Positions 7,555 to 17,040 are shown, numbered from the stretch's first letter. The stretch: DNA of 64,000 bases from Bianquea renquensis (GCF_014384895.1 NZ_JACRSQ010000009.1:1-64000), one strand, 5' to 3'. Notes: generated by a model from the letters alone, not told the origin. A program made the numbers and translations.

Positions 7555-9525
7555 TTAATAGCGAACATCGAAATTGATACGCAGATTTTTTTCCGTGTCC
7601 TTTAACCGGGCAAGGTTGGTTTTCAGAGATTCCATCTCCGTCCACTTAAAGCTATAACCAAACAGAACCACATTCTCCGGGTTGAAAGCACCATCGGTTT
7701 CGCATTTTTCGGTAATAGCCGCAATGGCTTCGTTGCTCAGATCCTGTGTAATGAGATATAGATGCTTGTCCATGTAATAACCTGTGTATCCGGCAAAATC
7801 CACAGCTTCCACAGGTGCAGTAAAGCCATAGCCATCACGCACAAGCCAGGTTGCAAGAACTGTGGACAGGCCAAAATCCTCCAAAACGGTATTGGAGACA
7901 AACATTCCGTTGTCGTCAGGAGAGAACTGCTCCAATTTATCCAGCGTGGTGCCGGAAGGCTCTGTCAGTGTAAAATGGCGAAATCCCAGATCTGCCGTAA
8001 CGCCAGGATATTCTTCACGAATCTGGGCAGATGAAAGGGCTATACGTGTCCTGCCGATATCGCATATTGTTCGATATCCTGCTTTATATGCGGTGGTAGA
8101 CTCTGCACATAGTTCCGGCAATTGAACCATAATAAATTGGCGCGACTTTTGGTCAACACAATTTTGCCGCATTACTGCCTCAGCAGTTGACGCAGAACCC
8201 GAAAAGAAATCCAACACAATATCATCTTCCTGCGTACAAAGGGACACCAAAAGTTGCATTAATGAAATTGGTTTCGTATGTTCAAAAATTTTTTTACCAA
8301 TTGTTACTGCAATATCTTTTGTTGCATTGTCATTAGAGTAACTATTTTCCGTAGTTTCCAGTGTGGATAAGCACTTGGTTCGGTCATCATATTCAATATA
8401 ATAACCGTTATCATTTTCTTCAATAGTTGCCTTTTGATATGTCTTAGTATAGATTCTACTACCTTTTTTGCCCTTCTTTACAACAATAAATCCGTTAGCA
8501 TATCCGAAGTCAAACTTAGCTCTACTCCAACGCCATGCCCAGTCGGCAGTATTATGAGTTCCACTCTGGCGCTCTTGCCATAATTCCTCTGAAGAACCAG
8601 GATAAAAAATTTCTCCGTCAATTTCAAGAGGATAGTCAAGGCTTTTACTATACTGTAGACTATCGTAATCCAAAGTTTGATTCAGTTTATAGAATCCTCT
8701 TTCCTCCAAAAACTCGTCTTGATATTTGAATGCGCTATCATCATGGGCAACAGCGAATAAAGCGGGTTGTGTAGTTTTGGAATACATCAACACATAATCA
8801 TGGTTTTTAGCAATCACTTCAGATGATTTACCACCACGTTTGGTTATGCGAGGAAATTCTGCAATATAATTCTCTTCTCCAAATACATCATCGCATAGCA
8901 ATTTTAAGTTATGACATTCATTATCATCTATGGAAATATACATCACACCATCATTACGAAGCAGGTCTCTTGCGAGTAATAGTCTCGGATACATGTACAT
9001 AAGCCACGCAGAATGAGAAGCGCTGCCACGCTTGGTCAGATCCAAAATACGCGCTGCCTCGTTTTCGCTAATACTAAGCTTTTCTACAAGTTCATCGGCG
9101 GTATAGTTAAAACTATCGTTATATACGAAGCCATCCGATCCTGTATTGTAGGGAGGATCGATGTATATGCACTTTATCTTTTTAGCATAGGACTTCAATA
9201 AATGTTTCAGAGCATCAAGGTTGTCACCGCTGATATACACATTTTTACTATTTGTATTTTCTGATTTACTGTTATGTTCCTCATCTGGCACGATAACCGT
9301 AGTGGTATCCACAGATGCCAGCAACCGCGCGTAGTTTTTACCGAGAAAACGGAGTTCATATCCCTCATTCGCAACAGCAACCTTATCGCTCAAAAATTCT
9401 TGAAAGCGCACCAAATCAAAACTGCCATCGCTGTGAAAGCAAGAAGGGAAATGCTCCTTCAGAATGGCAACCTCTTTGCTGCCCGGTGTTATGCCTTCAT
9501 TGGCGGCAATGATATTCTTAATCAT
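7555..9525 (-). CDS. mod: Type III DNA methyltransferase, Mod subunit
   Basis: This 656-residue N6-adenine methyltransferase of the beta class has catalytic DPPY (about residues 123-126, DPPYNTGSDGF) ahead of the AdoMet-binding motif LDFFSGSAST in the C-terminal half. The target-recognition region lies between them. Mod sets the recognition site for both methylation and cleavage by Res. The start follows an AGGAGG-like site. It lies 3 bases downstream of a small XRE regulator and directly upstream of res. I saw no simple-sequence repeat that would suggest phase variation. Confidence 0.95.
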   Translation of the reverse strand: MIKNIIAANEGITPGSKEVAILKEHFPSCFHSDGSFDLVRFQEFLSDKVAVANEGYELRFLGKNYARLLASVDTTTVIVPDEEHNSKSENTNSKNVYISGDNLDALKHLLKSYAKKIKCIYIDPPYNTGSDGFVYNDSFNYTADELVEKLSISENEAARILDLTKRGSASHSAWLMYMYPRLLLARDLLRNDGVMYISIDDNECHNLKLLCDDVFGEENYIAEFPRITKRGGKSSEVIAKNHDYVLMYSKTTQPALFAVAHDDSAFKYQDEFLEERGFYKLNQTLDYDSLQYSKSLDYPLEIDGEIFYPGSSEELWQERQSGTHNTADWAWRWSRAKFDFGYANGFIVVKKGKKGSRIYTKTYQKATIEENDNGYYIEYDDRTKCLSTLETTENSYSNDNATKDIAVTIGKKIFEHTKPISLMQLLVSLCTQEDDIVLDFFSGSASTAEAVMRQNCVDQKSRQFIMVQLPELCAESTTAYKAGYRTICDIGRTRIALSSAQIREEYPGVTADLGFRHFTLTEPSGTTLDKLEQFSPDDNGMFVSNTVLEDFGLSTVLATWLVRDGYGFTAPVEAVDFAGYTGYYMDKHLYLITQDLSNEAIAAITEKCETDGAFNPENVVLFGYSFKWTEMESLKTNLARLKDTEKNLRINFDVRY

Positions 9526-9528
9526 ATT

Positions 9529-9747
9529 TTATTCCTCCTTGCCGCAATCCGGCACAAATTCCAAAATATCGTCAGGGGTACAACTCAAAGCAACACAAAT
9601 GTTTTCTACTTTATCAAGAGCCATATATTGACCGTTTTTAATCTTTGATATGATATTCGCCGAAATATTTGCTTTTCGCATCAATTCAGCGTTGGATATC
9701 TCTCTTTCTATCATCAAATGCAGCAGCTTTTTATAACTTACAGCCAT
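9529..9747 (-). CDS. Small XRE-family regulator upstream of mod
   Basis: The chosen start (MAVSYKKLLHLMIE) follows GGAGG and gives 72 residues that are almost entirely a helix-turn-helix. A longer in-frame start at 9864 lacks a convincing site. Its size and position, 3 bases before mod in the same operon, fit a controller that times restriction-modification expression. C-proteins are best known from type II systems, so this role is inference. Confidence 0.8.
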   Translation of the reverse strand: MAVSYKKLLHLMIEREISNAELMRKANISANIISKIKNGQYMALDKVENICVALSCTPDDILEFVPDCGKEE

Positions 9748-10083
9748 TCCGCGACCTCCTCTGACAGCTGTTATTTGAATAATATCACATTTCTGTGAAA
9801 AATTCAACAGATTTGAAATCAGGTTCCTAATGCGTTTACTGTTTATTGTTGCCTGCTGCGGCACTGCGACAAGGAGAATGGTTTCTGCTTTCCTTCACGA
9901 AAATCGGAACAGGAAGGGATGCCCCGCCATTGAGGAAGTCATGCTCCTGCGGAAAGAATGGTCTGCTTAATTAAAATAGCAGCAGCCGGAAGGATCTCTC
10001 CCTCCAGCTACATACTACCTCTTATTCTACGTTTATGACCGCACGCAATCAGGCGGGCGTTTTCTCTTATAAGGGAACACAAA
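9748..10083. other. Gene-free stretch between the R-M operon and the ParE-like ORF
   Basis: I see no convincing gene in these 336 bases. A 30-codon plus-strand reading frame near 9880-9970 has no recognisable homology or start site. The right end holds an imperfect G/C-rich hairpin followed by TTTT near 10035-10065. This is probably the left boundary of the R-M island and its promoter. Confidence 0.4.
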
Positions 10084-10572
10084 ATGAAAAAAACAATATG
10101 TACTATACTGATTGTGGCAGCATTTGTTCTCTGTTTTCCTCGGTACAGTTTGCGCATAAATATTTTCCGGCTGGCAGAACCTTTATCCGTCCATATCCAC
10201 ATAACGAATACGTGTGCTGAATATATCGCTGTCGTAAACGCTGTAAATCGAAAATCTTGTTGGGGCTGTGATGATGAGCGACAGGATTCACCGGAAGCGG
10301 TCACCGATTTGCAGCAGGCAAAAGCGTATATTACTGAGGAGCTTTGCAATGAGCAGGCGGCGGTGGATACGATTGCATATATTTCTGGCTTTCCTGAGAG
10401 CGGCGCTCCGCTTTCCTCTATCGTAGGCTTTGAAACGGACTACCGCATTTTGGTCTGCGGCAATGATACAGCGCTTTACCGAATCGAAAATCAGACGGTA
10501 AATATTGTCCGTGTGCTTTACGGACGGAGGAACTCTATGCAAATTCTGTTTGGAGAGCCGAGCGATAACTAA
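10084..10572 (+). CDS. ParE/RelE-like toxin, probably frameshifted, joined to an unrelated N-terminus
   Basis: The open frame encodes 162 residues. The last 85 or so match type II ParE/RelE toxins: an SPEAV.DLQQAKAYITEEL helix, then FPESGAPL, YRILVCGN, YRIEN and RVLYGRRN. The first 60 residues are unrelated and start with a hydrophobic signal-like stretch. In another frame an ATG at 10271/10274 begins a short MSDRI peptide that would join SPEAV if one base were restored. About 10 residues between helices also seem missing. No antitoxin gene is adjacent. I judge it a decayed toxin, though expression of the fused frame cannot be excluded. Confidence 0.5.
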   Translation: MKKTICTILIVAAFVLCFPRYSLRINIFRLAEPLSVHIHITNTCAEYIAVVNAVNRKSCWGCDDERQDSPEAVTDLQQAKAYITEELCNEQAAVDTIAYISGFPESGAPLSSIVGFETDYRILVCGNDTALYRIENQTVNIVRVLYGRRNSMQILFGEPSDN

Positions 10573-10594
10573 ATACTGTGTAACAGAGCAAACG

Positions 10595-10627
10595 AATCGT
10601 CATCTGAAAAGGATGGCGATTTTTTTT
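10595..10627 (+). terminator. Rho-independent terminator after the ParE-like ORF
   Basis: The stem AATCGTCATC / GATGGCGATT (one G-U pair) is followed by a run of eight T. Confidence 0.75.
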
Positions 10628-10679
10628 GTTCAGTAGATGTGATTACAGGAAATTCAGATGCTGTTGATTTTTCGCCCAT

Positions 10680-10695
10680 ACAATTATATAATTGT
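10680..10695. promoter_or_regulatory. Palindromic operator before the MocR-type regulator
   Basis: ACAATTATATAATTGT is a perfect 16-bp palindrome. It lies 25 bases before the ATG of the MocR-like gene and could overlap a -10 element. Autoregulation is plausible but inferred. Confidence 0.5.
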
Positions 10696-10720
10696 GAGAG
10701 TGAAAGGAGGGAGATGCCCG

Positions 10721-12103
10721 ATGCCCCGCAATTCTTTTGAAAACTATCCAATGTCATGGCGTCCAACACTGAAAAACGGCACAGGGCCTTTATATATTCG
10801 ACTTGCCACACAGTTAGAAAATGATATTGCTCACGGCGTATTGCGGCCCGGAACAAAACTCCCGCCACAACGAGAGTTAGCAGACTTTTTAGACATCAAT
10901 ATCAGCACCGTATCGAGAGCGTTCAAAATCTGCTCTCAAAAGGGCTTGTTGAGCGGCACCGTAGGCAGCGGAACCTATGTTGCATACGATATTTGTACCA
11001 ACATTTTTGCTACATCTACATTCAGCAAACCTCACTTAATTGAATTAGGCTCCATGATGCCTGAAACGATACCACAGGACGAAGTAGTTTCGCTGTTTCA
11101 AAAGATGTTGACAGAGCCGGATTTTGGGAAACTTTTTCAGTATTCTCACGGTATCGCAGACTGGCAAAGGGAGGCCGCCGCTAAGCTGATGGAGCGTGTG
11201 GGCTGTCCTGTCCCAGCAGATCAAGTGCTTACTGCAAGCGGCGGTCAAAATTCCATAGCGGCAATTTTTGCTGGATTATTTCAGCCGGGAGATCGCTTAG
11301 GTGTTGATCCGCTGGTCTACCCGGGACTAAAGAGCGCCGCAAAGTTATTTGGGATTCAGCTTGTTCCGATACAGCAGGAAAATGGTGAAATGTCGGAAGC
11401 TGGTTTGCGCTACGCAGTAAAAAATGATGGCATCCGTGGAATTTATGTCATGCCAGATTGTCAAAATCCAACGACACATACCATGACCGCTGGGTGCCGT
11501 GAGATGATTGCTCGTGTTGCAAGAGAACGCAACTTGATTGTGATAGAGGATGGCATCAACAGCCTTTTGCTGGAAGAAAAACGAAAAGCGATTTATGCGG
11601 ACGCCCCGGAAAAAACTATTTTCTTGTTGAGCCTGTCAAAAACAGTGAACCCGGCTCTGCGTCTGGCCTACCTTGCTGTCCCCAAGCGATACTATCAGGA
11701 GGTAGATAACGCCCTATACAATATCAATCTTTCCCAATCGTCACTATTGCTGGAACTTGCATCCAGACTGATTGTTTCAGGACAGGTAGATGCCCTTTTA
11801 GAAAGACGGCGTAAAGGCTTGCTACTCAGAAACCAGATTACAGATCAAGTGCTGAGTCATTATGATGTTTTGGGGGATAGTACCAGTTTGAGTAGATGGC
11901 TGCGTCTGCCGTATGGTATTACCGGAACAGAGTTTGAGCATATCGCCTTAGAACATGGGGTATTTGTATATGGATCGGAGCGGTTTACTGTTGGGAAAGA
12001 CGCTCCAGCCGGTGCCGCTCGACTGGCGATCTGTGCGCCTGACAGTATCAAGGCGTTAGAGCATGGGCTGCTGATTTTAACTGGATTGTTGAACTCGCTG
12101 TAA
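10721..12103 (+). CDS. MocR-type GntR regulator with aminotransferase-like domain
   Basis: This 460-residue protein has an N-terminal GntR winged helix (about 20-90, with LPPQRELADFLDINISTVSRAFK) fused to a fold-type-I PLP-dependent aminotransferase-like domain. The motif SLSKTVNPALRLAYLA contains the probable PLP-binding Lys. The start follows AAAGGAGGG. It is separated by a terminator from the PhzF and AzlCD genes on the same strand and probably regulates them, since MocR proteins often control adjacent amino-acid transport genes. The effector is unknown. Confidence 0.92.
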   Translation: MPRNSFENYPMSWRPTLKNGTGPLYIRLATQLENDIAHGVLRPGTKLPPQRELADFLDINISTVSRAFKICSQKGLLSGTVGSGTYVAYDICTNIFATSTFSKPHLIELGSMMPETIPQDEVVSLFQKMLTEPDFGKLFQYSHGIADWQREAAAKLMERVGCPVPADQVLTASGGQNSIAAIFAGLFQPGDRLGVDPLVYPGLKSAAKLFGIQLVPIQQENGEMSEAGLRYAVKNDGIRGIYVMPDCQNPTTHTMTAGCREMIARVARERNLIVIEDGINSLLLEEKRKAIYADAPEKTIFLLSLSKTVNPALRLAYLAVPKRYYQEVDNALYNINLSQSSLLLELASRLIVSGQVDALLERRRKGLLLRNQITDQVLSHYDVLGDSTSLSRWLRLPYGITGTEFEHIALEHGVFVYGSERFTVGKDAPAGAARLAICAPDSIKALEHGLLILTGLLNSL

Positions 12104-12113
12104 GCGGAAAATT

Positions 12114-12153
12114 GTATTGCACACAATTCTTCCATTGTGTGCAATACTTTTTT
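12114..12153 (+). terminator. Strong rho-independent terminator
   Basis: A perfect 14-bp stem (GTATTGCACACAAT) with a 6-base loop is followed by six T. It separates the MocR-type gene from phzF. Confidence 0.93.
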
Positions 12154-12205
12154 GCGCTACAATAAGAGTCAGAAAACTGTATTGTAGCCTAAAGGAGATA
12201 GTACC

Positions 12206-12982
12206 ATGAAACAATATGTTGTGGATGCGTTTACCGACGAAGTGTTTGGTGGAAATCCCGCCGCCGTATGCGTTATGGAAAACTGGCTTTCTGATGACCT
12301 GCTTTTGAAGATCGCCTGTGAAAATAATTTGTCCGAAACCGCTTTTGCCGTATGGGAGCAGGACCAATACCATCTTCGCTGGTTTACGCCAGGTGGAGAA
12401 ATTGATTTGTGCGGACACGCCACTCTTGCGACAGCCTATGTCATTATGCGTTTTCGTCATGCGGACACTCAAATTGTCCGCTTTAAGACCAAAAGCGGAC
12501 AATTGACCGTAGAAAAGAAAGGCAACCTGTTTGAGATGGATTTCCCAGCCTACAAACTGCGTCCAGTTCCTGTCACAGATGAAATGGCGAAGGCGATTGG
12601 GGCAAGGCCGGAAAAAGCCTTTATGGGGCGCGATCTGTTGTGCGTCATGGACAGTGAGGAAACGGTACGGCAGTTAAGACCGGATATGCATAAGCTACTT
12701 GGTTTAGACGGATTGCTTCTACAAGTGACGGCGAGAGGAACGGACTATGATTGCGTGTCCCGCTCTTTTGCCCCCAAATTGAATGTAACAGAAGATCCTG
12801 TTTGCGGTTCCGGGCACTGTCACATCATGCCATACTGGGCACAGGAAATGAACAAAACAGAACTTGTCGCATATCAGGCATCCCGGCGTGGTGGTGTCTT
12901 ATATGGGAAAATGGATGGAGAGCGCATCCGTATCAGTGGAAATGCCGCCTTGTACTCGGAGGCAACAATCTATGTCAAATAA
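12206..12982 (+). CDS. PhzF-family isomerase/epimerase
   Basis: This 258-residue protein has the two-lobed PhzF (diaminopimelate-epimerase-like) fold. Hallmarks are VDAFTDEVFGGNPAAV at the N-terminus, the catalytic Glu in NLSETAF, and late in the protein DPVCGSGHC. Substrates of most family members are unknown. Its coupling to AzlCD (stop overlaps the next start by 11 bases) points to amino-acid metabolism or detoxification. The start follows AAAGGAG. Confidence 0.92.
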   Translation: MKQYVVDAFTDEVFGGNPAAVCVMENWLSDDLLLKIACENNLSETAFAVWEQDQYHLRWFTPGGEIDLCGHATLATAYVIMRFRHADTQIVRFKTKSGQLTVEKKGNLFEMDFPAYKLRPVPVTDEMAKAIGARPEKAFMGRDLLCVMDSEETVRQLRPDMHKLLGLDGLLLQVTARGTDYDCVSRSFAPKLNVTEDPVCGSGHCHIMPYWAQEMNKTELVAYQASRRGGVLYGKMDGERIRISGNAALYSEATIYVK

Positions 12983-13688
12983 AAATCCAAAAGCACAATA
13001 TTTTACGGGAGTGCGTGCCGGCATCCCTGTGATCCTCGGCTTTGTTCCTGTCGGTATCGCTTATGCGATTATGGCAAGGCAGGCGGGTTTTTCGGCCTTT
13101 GAAACAGTTTTCATGTCCATAGCTGTTTTTGCGGGAGCCAGCCAGATGATGGCGGTTGGTATGTATGTGCAGGGAGCCAGTATTATCGCTATGATCTTGG
13201 CGACTTTCATTCTAAACCTTCGTCATCTGATTATGAGTACCTGCGTTGTCAATCGGATGAAAAATGAGCCGACAAAGCGCAAATTGCTGGCAACCTTTGG
13301 CGTAACAGACGAGTCCTTTGCAATTTTTACAACCGAAAAGAAAGAAAACTGTTCTGGATTGTATTTTCTCGGATTGATTACGGTTACTTATTCTTCATGG
13401 ATTGCTGGCTCTGCGATTGGCGCAATTGCATCCGATTTTCTTCCGGCCATTGTAACTGCAAGTTTGGGAATTGCTTTGTATGCGATGTTCATTGGAATTT
13501 TAATTCCCAATCTGACACATAATCTAAAGCTGGGCCTGTTAGTCGTTCTGACTGCTGTTTGCAATTCTATTTTGACGCAGCTCATGGCTTCGAGTTGGGC
13601 GCTGATCCTGTCAACTCTTGTTTGTGCGGCCATCGGTGTGTTTTTTGTTGACTTGGACGGACAGGAGGTGGCTGACGATGAACACTAA
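12972..13688 (+). CDS. azlC: AzlC-family branched-chain amino acid exporter subunit
   Basis: This 238-residue integral membrane protein starts at the ATG (MSNKNPKAQYFTGVRAGIPV) overlapping the end of phzF, with CGGAGG upstream. A longer in-frame start lies inside phzF and is rejected. Family hallmarks are the GVRAGIPV N-terminus, AGASQMMAV, and LNLRHLIMS. With AzlD it forms the exporter for branched-chain amino acids and analogues. Confidence 0.93.
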   Translation: MSNKNPKAQYFTGVRAGIPVILGFVPVGIAYAIMARQAGFSAFETVFMSIAVFAGASQMMAVGMYVQGASIIAMILATFILNLRHLIMSTCVVNRMKNEPTKRKLLATFGVTDESFAIFTTEKKENCSGLYFLGLITVTYSSWIAGSAIGAIASDFLPAIVTASLGIALYAMFIGILIPNLTHNLKLGLLVVLTAVCNSILTQLMASSWALILSTLVCAAIGVFFVDLDGQEVADDEH

Positions 13689-13986
13689 TATTTTGATTCT
13701 GATTTTAGGGATGGCCATTGTAACCTACATTCCCCGAGCGATGCCGGCTGTCCTGATCGACAAGATGAAGTTCACTCCAAAAGCAGAAAAATTCCTGCGG
13801 CTAATTCCCTATACTGCTATGGCGGCGTTGATCTTTCCTGGCGTGTTCTCGGTAGATAGTGCCCGCCTTGAGATTGGTATTGTTGGAGGTACAGTAGCCG
13901 GAGTGTTGGCGTGGAAAAAACTTCCCGTCATGGTATGTGTGCTTGCGGCTATTGCAGCGGATTTTATTCTCTATCTTGTGATTTAG
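13678..13986 (+). CDS. azlD: AzlD-family small transporter subunit
   Basis: This 102-residue membrane protein has three to four helices and overlaps the end of azlC by 11 bases. The start (MNTNILILILGMAIVTYIPR) follows GGAGG. The TYIPRAMP motif is typical of the AzlD family, which partners AzlC in amino-acid export. It ends the phzF-azlC-azlD operon. Confidence 0.92.
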   Translation: MNTNILILILGMAIVTYIPRAMPAVLIDKMKFTPKAEKFLRLIPYTAMAALIFPGVFSVDSARLEIGIVGGTVAGVLAWKKLPVMVCVLAAIAADFILYLVI

Positions 13987-14126
13987 TAAGCATCATTTTT
14001 GATTTATATACCCGCCCGTTGCTTTGGCGGGCAAGTAGTCATGCTCATTTCAACTTAAAGCAAATTGCCGATATAACAACGACAGTGGAGATATTGGAGG
14101 GGAAAATCAAGATATGCCGATACAGG

Positions 14127-14160
14127 GTAGCTTGCCACGACTGGCAGGCTACTTGCTTTT
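14127..14160 (+). terminator. Probable terminator downstream of azlD
   Basis: The stem GTAGCTTGCCA / TGGCAGGCTAC (one G-U pair) is followed by TTGCTTTTT. The 13987-14369 gap also contains a smaller CCCGCC/GGCGGG hairpin at 14011-14031 and three TTACAC words at 14191-14214. I recognise no gene in it. Confidence 0.65.
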
Positions 14161-14270
14161 TAGGCTTAAATGTGCTATAGTATTTCTCACTTACACCTTA
14201 CACCAAATTTACACTAAACGGTGCAGGAAAATGTGCGGGGGCGAAACTATCGCATATTTTACAGATTGAG

Positions 14271-14300
14271 TGGGCAGTCCCGAAGTGGATTGCCCATTTT
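14271..14300 (+). terminator. Hairpin with T-run before the acetyltransferase
   Basis: The stem TGGGCAGTCC / GGATTGCCCA with a CGAAGT loop is followed by TTTT. It ends 69 bases before the acetyltransferase start and probably insulates it. Confidence 0.65.
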
Positions 14301-14369
14301 CAAAAGGAACGGAGAATCGAGCTACTGATTATAGTGGAACGATAAATCCTCGATTATTGGAGGTGCATT

Positions 14370-14927
14370 ATGATTATCGAAACTGAAAGATTGATTTTGC
14401 GCCCTTTCCTTGAAAGCGACGCGGCGGATGTGTTTGAATATCTGGCTGAGCCGGCAGTGAATTGTTTTGCTTCTATGAAACTGAAATCTGTTGACGAAGC
14501 AAAGGCAGAAATGAAAGAGCGGGCAAAAGAAACGGAATATTATTTTGCCATTACTTTGAAGGATACAGGAAAGGTCATCGGTGAGATTGACGCTTTCCCT
14601 GAGCGAGGAGAACAGCACGATACAACTTCTCCTTTGGATACCTTCAGCCCGTGCTGGATGCTCAATGGAGCGTATCAGGGAAATGGTTATGCTTACGAAG
14701 CGGCACACGCTTTTATCAAGTATCTGTTTGAAGAAAAAGGCGCAAGGCGTATATATGCCTATGTTGAGGACTATAATTGCGCAAGCGGACGTCTTTGCGA
14801 AAAGCTTGGTATGCGTAAAGAGGGACTGTTCAAAGAATTTGTTTCTTTTGTAAACAATCCTGACGGAACACCGCGGTATGAGAACACAGTGCAATACGCT
14901 ATTCTGAAAAAAGAATGGCGTGGATAA
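14370..14927 (+). CDS. GNAT-family N-acetyltransferase, RimJ/RimL type
   Basis: This 185-residue protein opens with the RimJ/L signature (ETERLILRPFLESDAADVFEYL). It has the acetyl-CoA-binding loop near YQGNGYAYEA and the NCASGRLCEKLGMRKEG stretch of motif B. It transfers acetyl groups from acetyl-CoA to an amine, often an N-terminus or antibiotic; the substrate is unknown. It converges on the P-type ATPase gene with only 7 bases between stops. Confidence 0.9.
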   Translation: MIIETERLILRPFLESDAADVFEYLAEPAVNCFASMKLKSVDEAKAEMKERAKETEYYFAITLKDTGKVIGEIDAFPERGEQHDTTSPLDTFSPCWMLNGAYQGNGYAYEAAHAFIKYLFEEKGARRIYAYVEDYNCASGRLCEKLGMRKEGLFKEFVSFVNNPDGTPRYENTVQYAILKKEWRG

Positions 14928-14934
14928 CAGTGTA

Positions 14935-17019
14935 TTATGTTTTTGAGGGCAAAAGGTTTGTCATATTGCGCAGGCTGACGCCCAGCGTGGACAGGTTGTG
15001 GAGCATGGCGGAGGTGGCTGGGGCCAGAACGCCAAGAGCGCCCAGAACAATCAGGCTTCCGTTGAAGCCGATAACAAACCGGTAATTGGAGTGAATCCGT
15101 CCCATCAGCGCCGCAGAAAGGGCGCGCAGCTTGACCAGCTCGAACAGATCATCTGCGGCAATGGTGATATCCGCAATCTCCCGGGCGATGGCCGCCCCGT
15201 CGCTGATGGCAACGCCCACATTGGCGGCGGAAAGGGCGGGAGAGTCGTTGATTCCATCGCCAATCATTACCACCGTGCGGCCCTGTTCCCGTTCTGCCTG
15301 GACAAAGTGAGCCTTGTCCTCAGGCAGAACCTCCGAACGATATTCGTCCGCGCCTACCTGGGCGGCGATGGCGGCGGCGGTGCGCTCACTGTCTCCCGTG
15401 AGCATGACAATCTTGCTCACACCCAGCTTCCGCAGGGCGGCTACCGCGTCAGCTGCCTCCGCCCGCAGCGGGTCGGAGATGCAGATTACAGCAGCCAGTA
15501 CGCCGCCTACCGCCAGATACAAGTGGCTGAATTCTCCAGGGAGGGAGTCAAAGACATTCCGCTCTTCCGGCGGAATGACACAGCTCTCATCTTCAAAGAC
15601 GAAGTGGGCGCTGCCGATAATGACGCGCTGCCCATCCACTGTGCTGGAGATTCCGTGGGCAACCAGATATTCCACTTGGGAGTGCATTTCTTCATGGGCC
15701 AGCCCCCGGTCCCGGGCAGCCTGAACCACGGCGTTGGCCATAGAATGGGGGAAATGCTCCTCCAGACAGGCGGCCAGGCGGAGCATTTCCCCCTCATCCC
15801 GTCCACTGAAGGATATCACCTGGGCCACCATGGGGCTGGCGTGGGTCAGGGTGCCGGTCTTGTCAAAGATGATGGTGTCCGCCTGAGCAACCGCCTCCAG
15901 ATATTTTCCGCCCTTTACTGTGACATGGAACCGGCTAGCCTCGCCCATGGCCGACAGCACTGCCAGCGGCATGGACAGCTTCAATGCGCAGGAGAAATCC
16001 ACCATCAGCACCGACAGCGCGCGGGTGGTGTTGCGGGTGAGCAGATAGACCAGGCCACTTCCCGCCAGGGTATAAGGCACCAGCCGGTCCGCCAGATGGG
16101 ATGCCCGGTTCTCCGCCGCAGCCTTGAGCTGTTCCGACTGCTCAATCATAGCTACGATCTTGTCATAGCGCCCCTGACCGGACTGCTGGGTCACCTGGAG
16201 GACGCACTCGCCCTCCTCCACGACAGTGCCGGCATAGACGCTGCTGCCGGGTCGCTTAGGTACGGGGCTGGATTCGCCGGTGAGAGATGCCTGGTTGACC
16301 ATGACCTCCCCCTCCACCAGCAAGCCATCCAAGGGGACCATTCCGCCCATGCGGATAGCTACCCGGTCGCCGGTCTGAATCTGATGCAGCGGAACCAGCA
16401 CTTCACCGTCCTCTGTTTTGAGCCACACCCGGTCGATGTTCAGGGACATGCTCCTGGCCAGATCATCCACGGATTTCTTGTGAGTCCACTCCTCCAACAG
16501 CTCTCCCAGACTCAGCAGAAACATCACGGAGCCTGCCGTGTCGAAATCCCGCCTGAGGATGGACAGCCCGATGGAGATACCGTCCAGCACCTCTACACGG
16601 AGATGACCCCGGAGCAGGCAGCGAACTGCCCGGAACAGATAGGGGATTGCCTTGACCACCGCATAGGCCGCCCGCAGGGATGCGGGAAAGAACAGGGAGC
16701 GCACTGCCTTGAAGACCGCCTTGCCCACCAGCTTTTCCTCATAGGTCCGGTTGAGGGCGCGGCTGCTATGTACAGGGGACAGTTCCCCGGACGCCTGAGT
16801 CTGGTAGGAAAAGCCTTTCAGAGACTCCAGCAGGGCCTGACGGTCGCCCTCATACTCGATGATGGCACATCGGGTCCGCTCATGGACGATTGCCCGCGAT
16901 ACATCCGGCAGGGCCTGAAGCCAGGCCTCCAGGCAATCGGCCTGCTCAAGTGTCATCCGGGGCTGCACGATTTCCACGCGGATTCGTCCCCGGCATTCGT
17001 GTTTGATGCGAAATTTCAT
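14935..17019 (-). CDS. P1B-like heavy-metal P-type ATPase with atypical SCA metal motif
   Basis: This 694-residue protein has a degenerate HMA-like N-terminus lacking CxxC (about 1-75), the actuator TGES (about 247-250), the phosphorylation site DKTGTLT (about 386-392), and hinge GDGINDSPAL. The membrane motif normally CPC is DFSCALKLSMPL (Ser-Cys-Ala, about 343-345), which suggests an unusual metal preference. It is last in an operon with HMA-like, AraC, 26-residue and DUF6110-like genes. A hairpin at 17041-17062 precedes its GGAGG site. Substrate is not predictable; iron or manganese is a reasonable guess. Confidence 0.92.
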   Translation of the reverse strand: MKFRIKHECRGRIRVEIVQPRMTLEQADCLEAWLQALPDVSRAIVHERTRCAIIEYEGDRQALLESLKGFSYQTQASGELSPVHSSRALNRTYEEKLVGKAVFKAVRSLFFPASLRAAYAVVKAIPYLFRAVRCLLRGHLRVEVLDGISIGLSILRRDFDTAGSVMFLLSLGELLEEWTHKKSVDDLARSMSLNIDRVWLKTEDGEVLVPLHQIQTGDRVAIRMGGMVPLDGLLVEGEVMVNQASLTGESSPVPKRPGSSVYAGTVVEEGECVLQVTQQSGQGRYDKIVAMIEQSEQLKAAAENRASHLADRLVPYTLAGSGLVYLLTRNTTRALSVLMVDFSCALKLSMPLAVLSAMGEASRFHVTVKGGKYLEAVAQADTIIFDKTGTLTHASPMVAQVISFSGRDEGEMLRLAACLEEHFPHSMANAVVQAARDRGLAHEEMHSQVEYLVAHGISSTVDGQRVIIGSAHFVFEDESCVIPPEERNVFDSLPGEFSHLYLAVGGVLAAVICISDPLRAEAADAVAALRKLGVSKIVMLTGDSERTAAAIAAQVGADEYRSEVLPEDKAHFVQAEREQGRTVVMIGDGINDSPALSAANVGVAISDGAAIAREIADITIAADDLFELVKLRALSAALMGRIHSNYRFVIGFNGSLIVLGALGVLAPATSAMLHNLSTLGVSLRNMTNLLPSKT

Positions 17020-17040
17020 AGTTTGCCTCCAGAGAGCAAA

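Noticed and set aside
10008..10349. Minus-strand 113-codon frame near the ParE-like ORF
   Set aside because: It has no ribosome site or recognisable domain, and it overlaps the better-supported plus-strand toxin homology.
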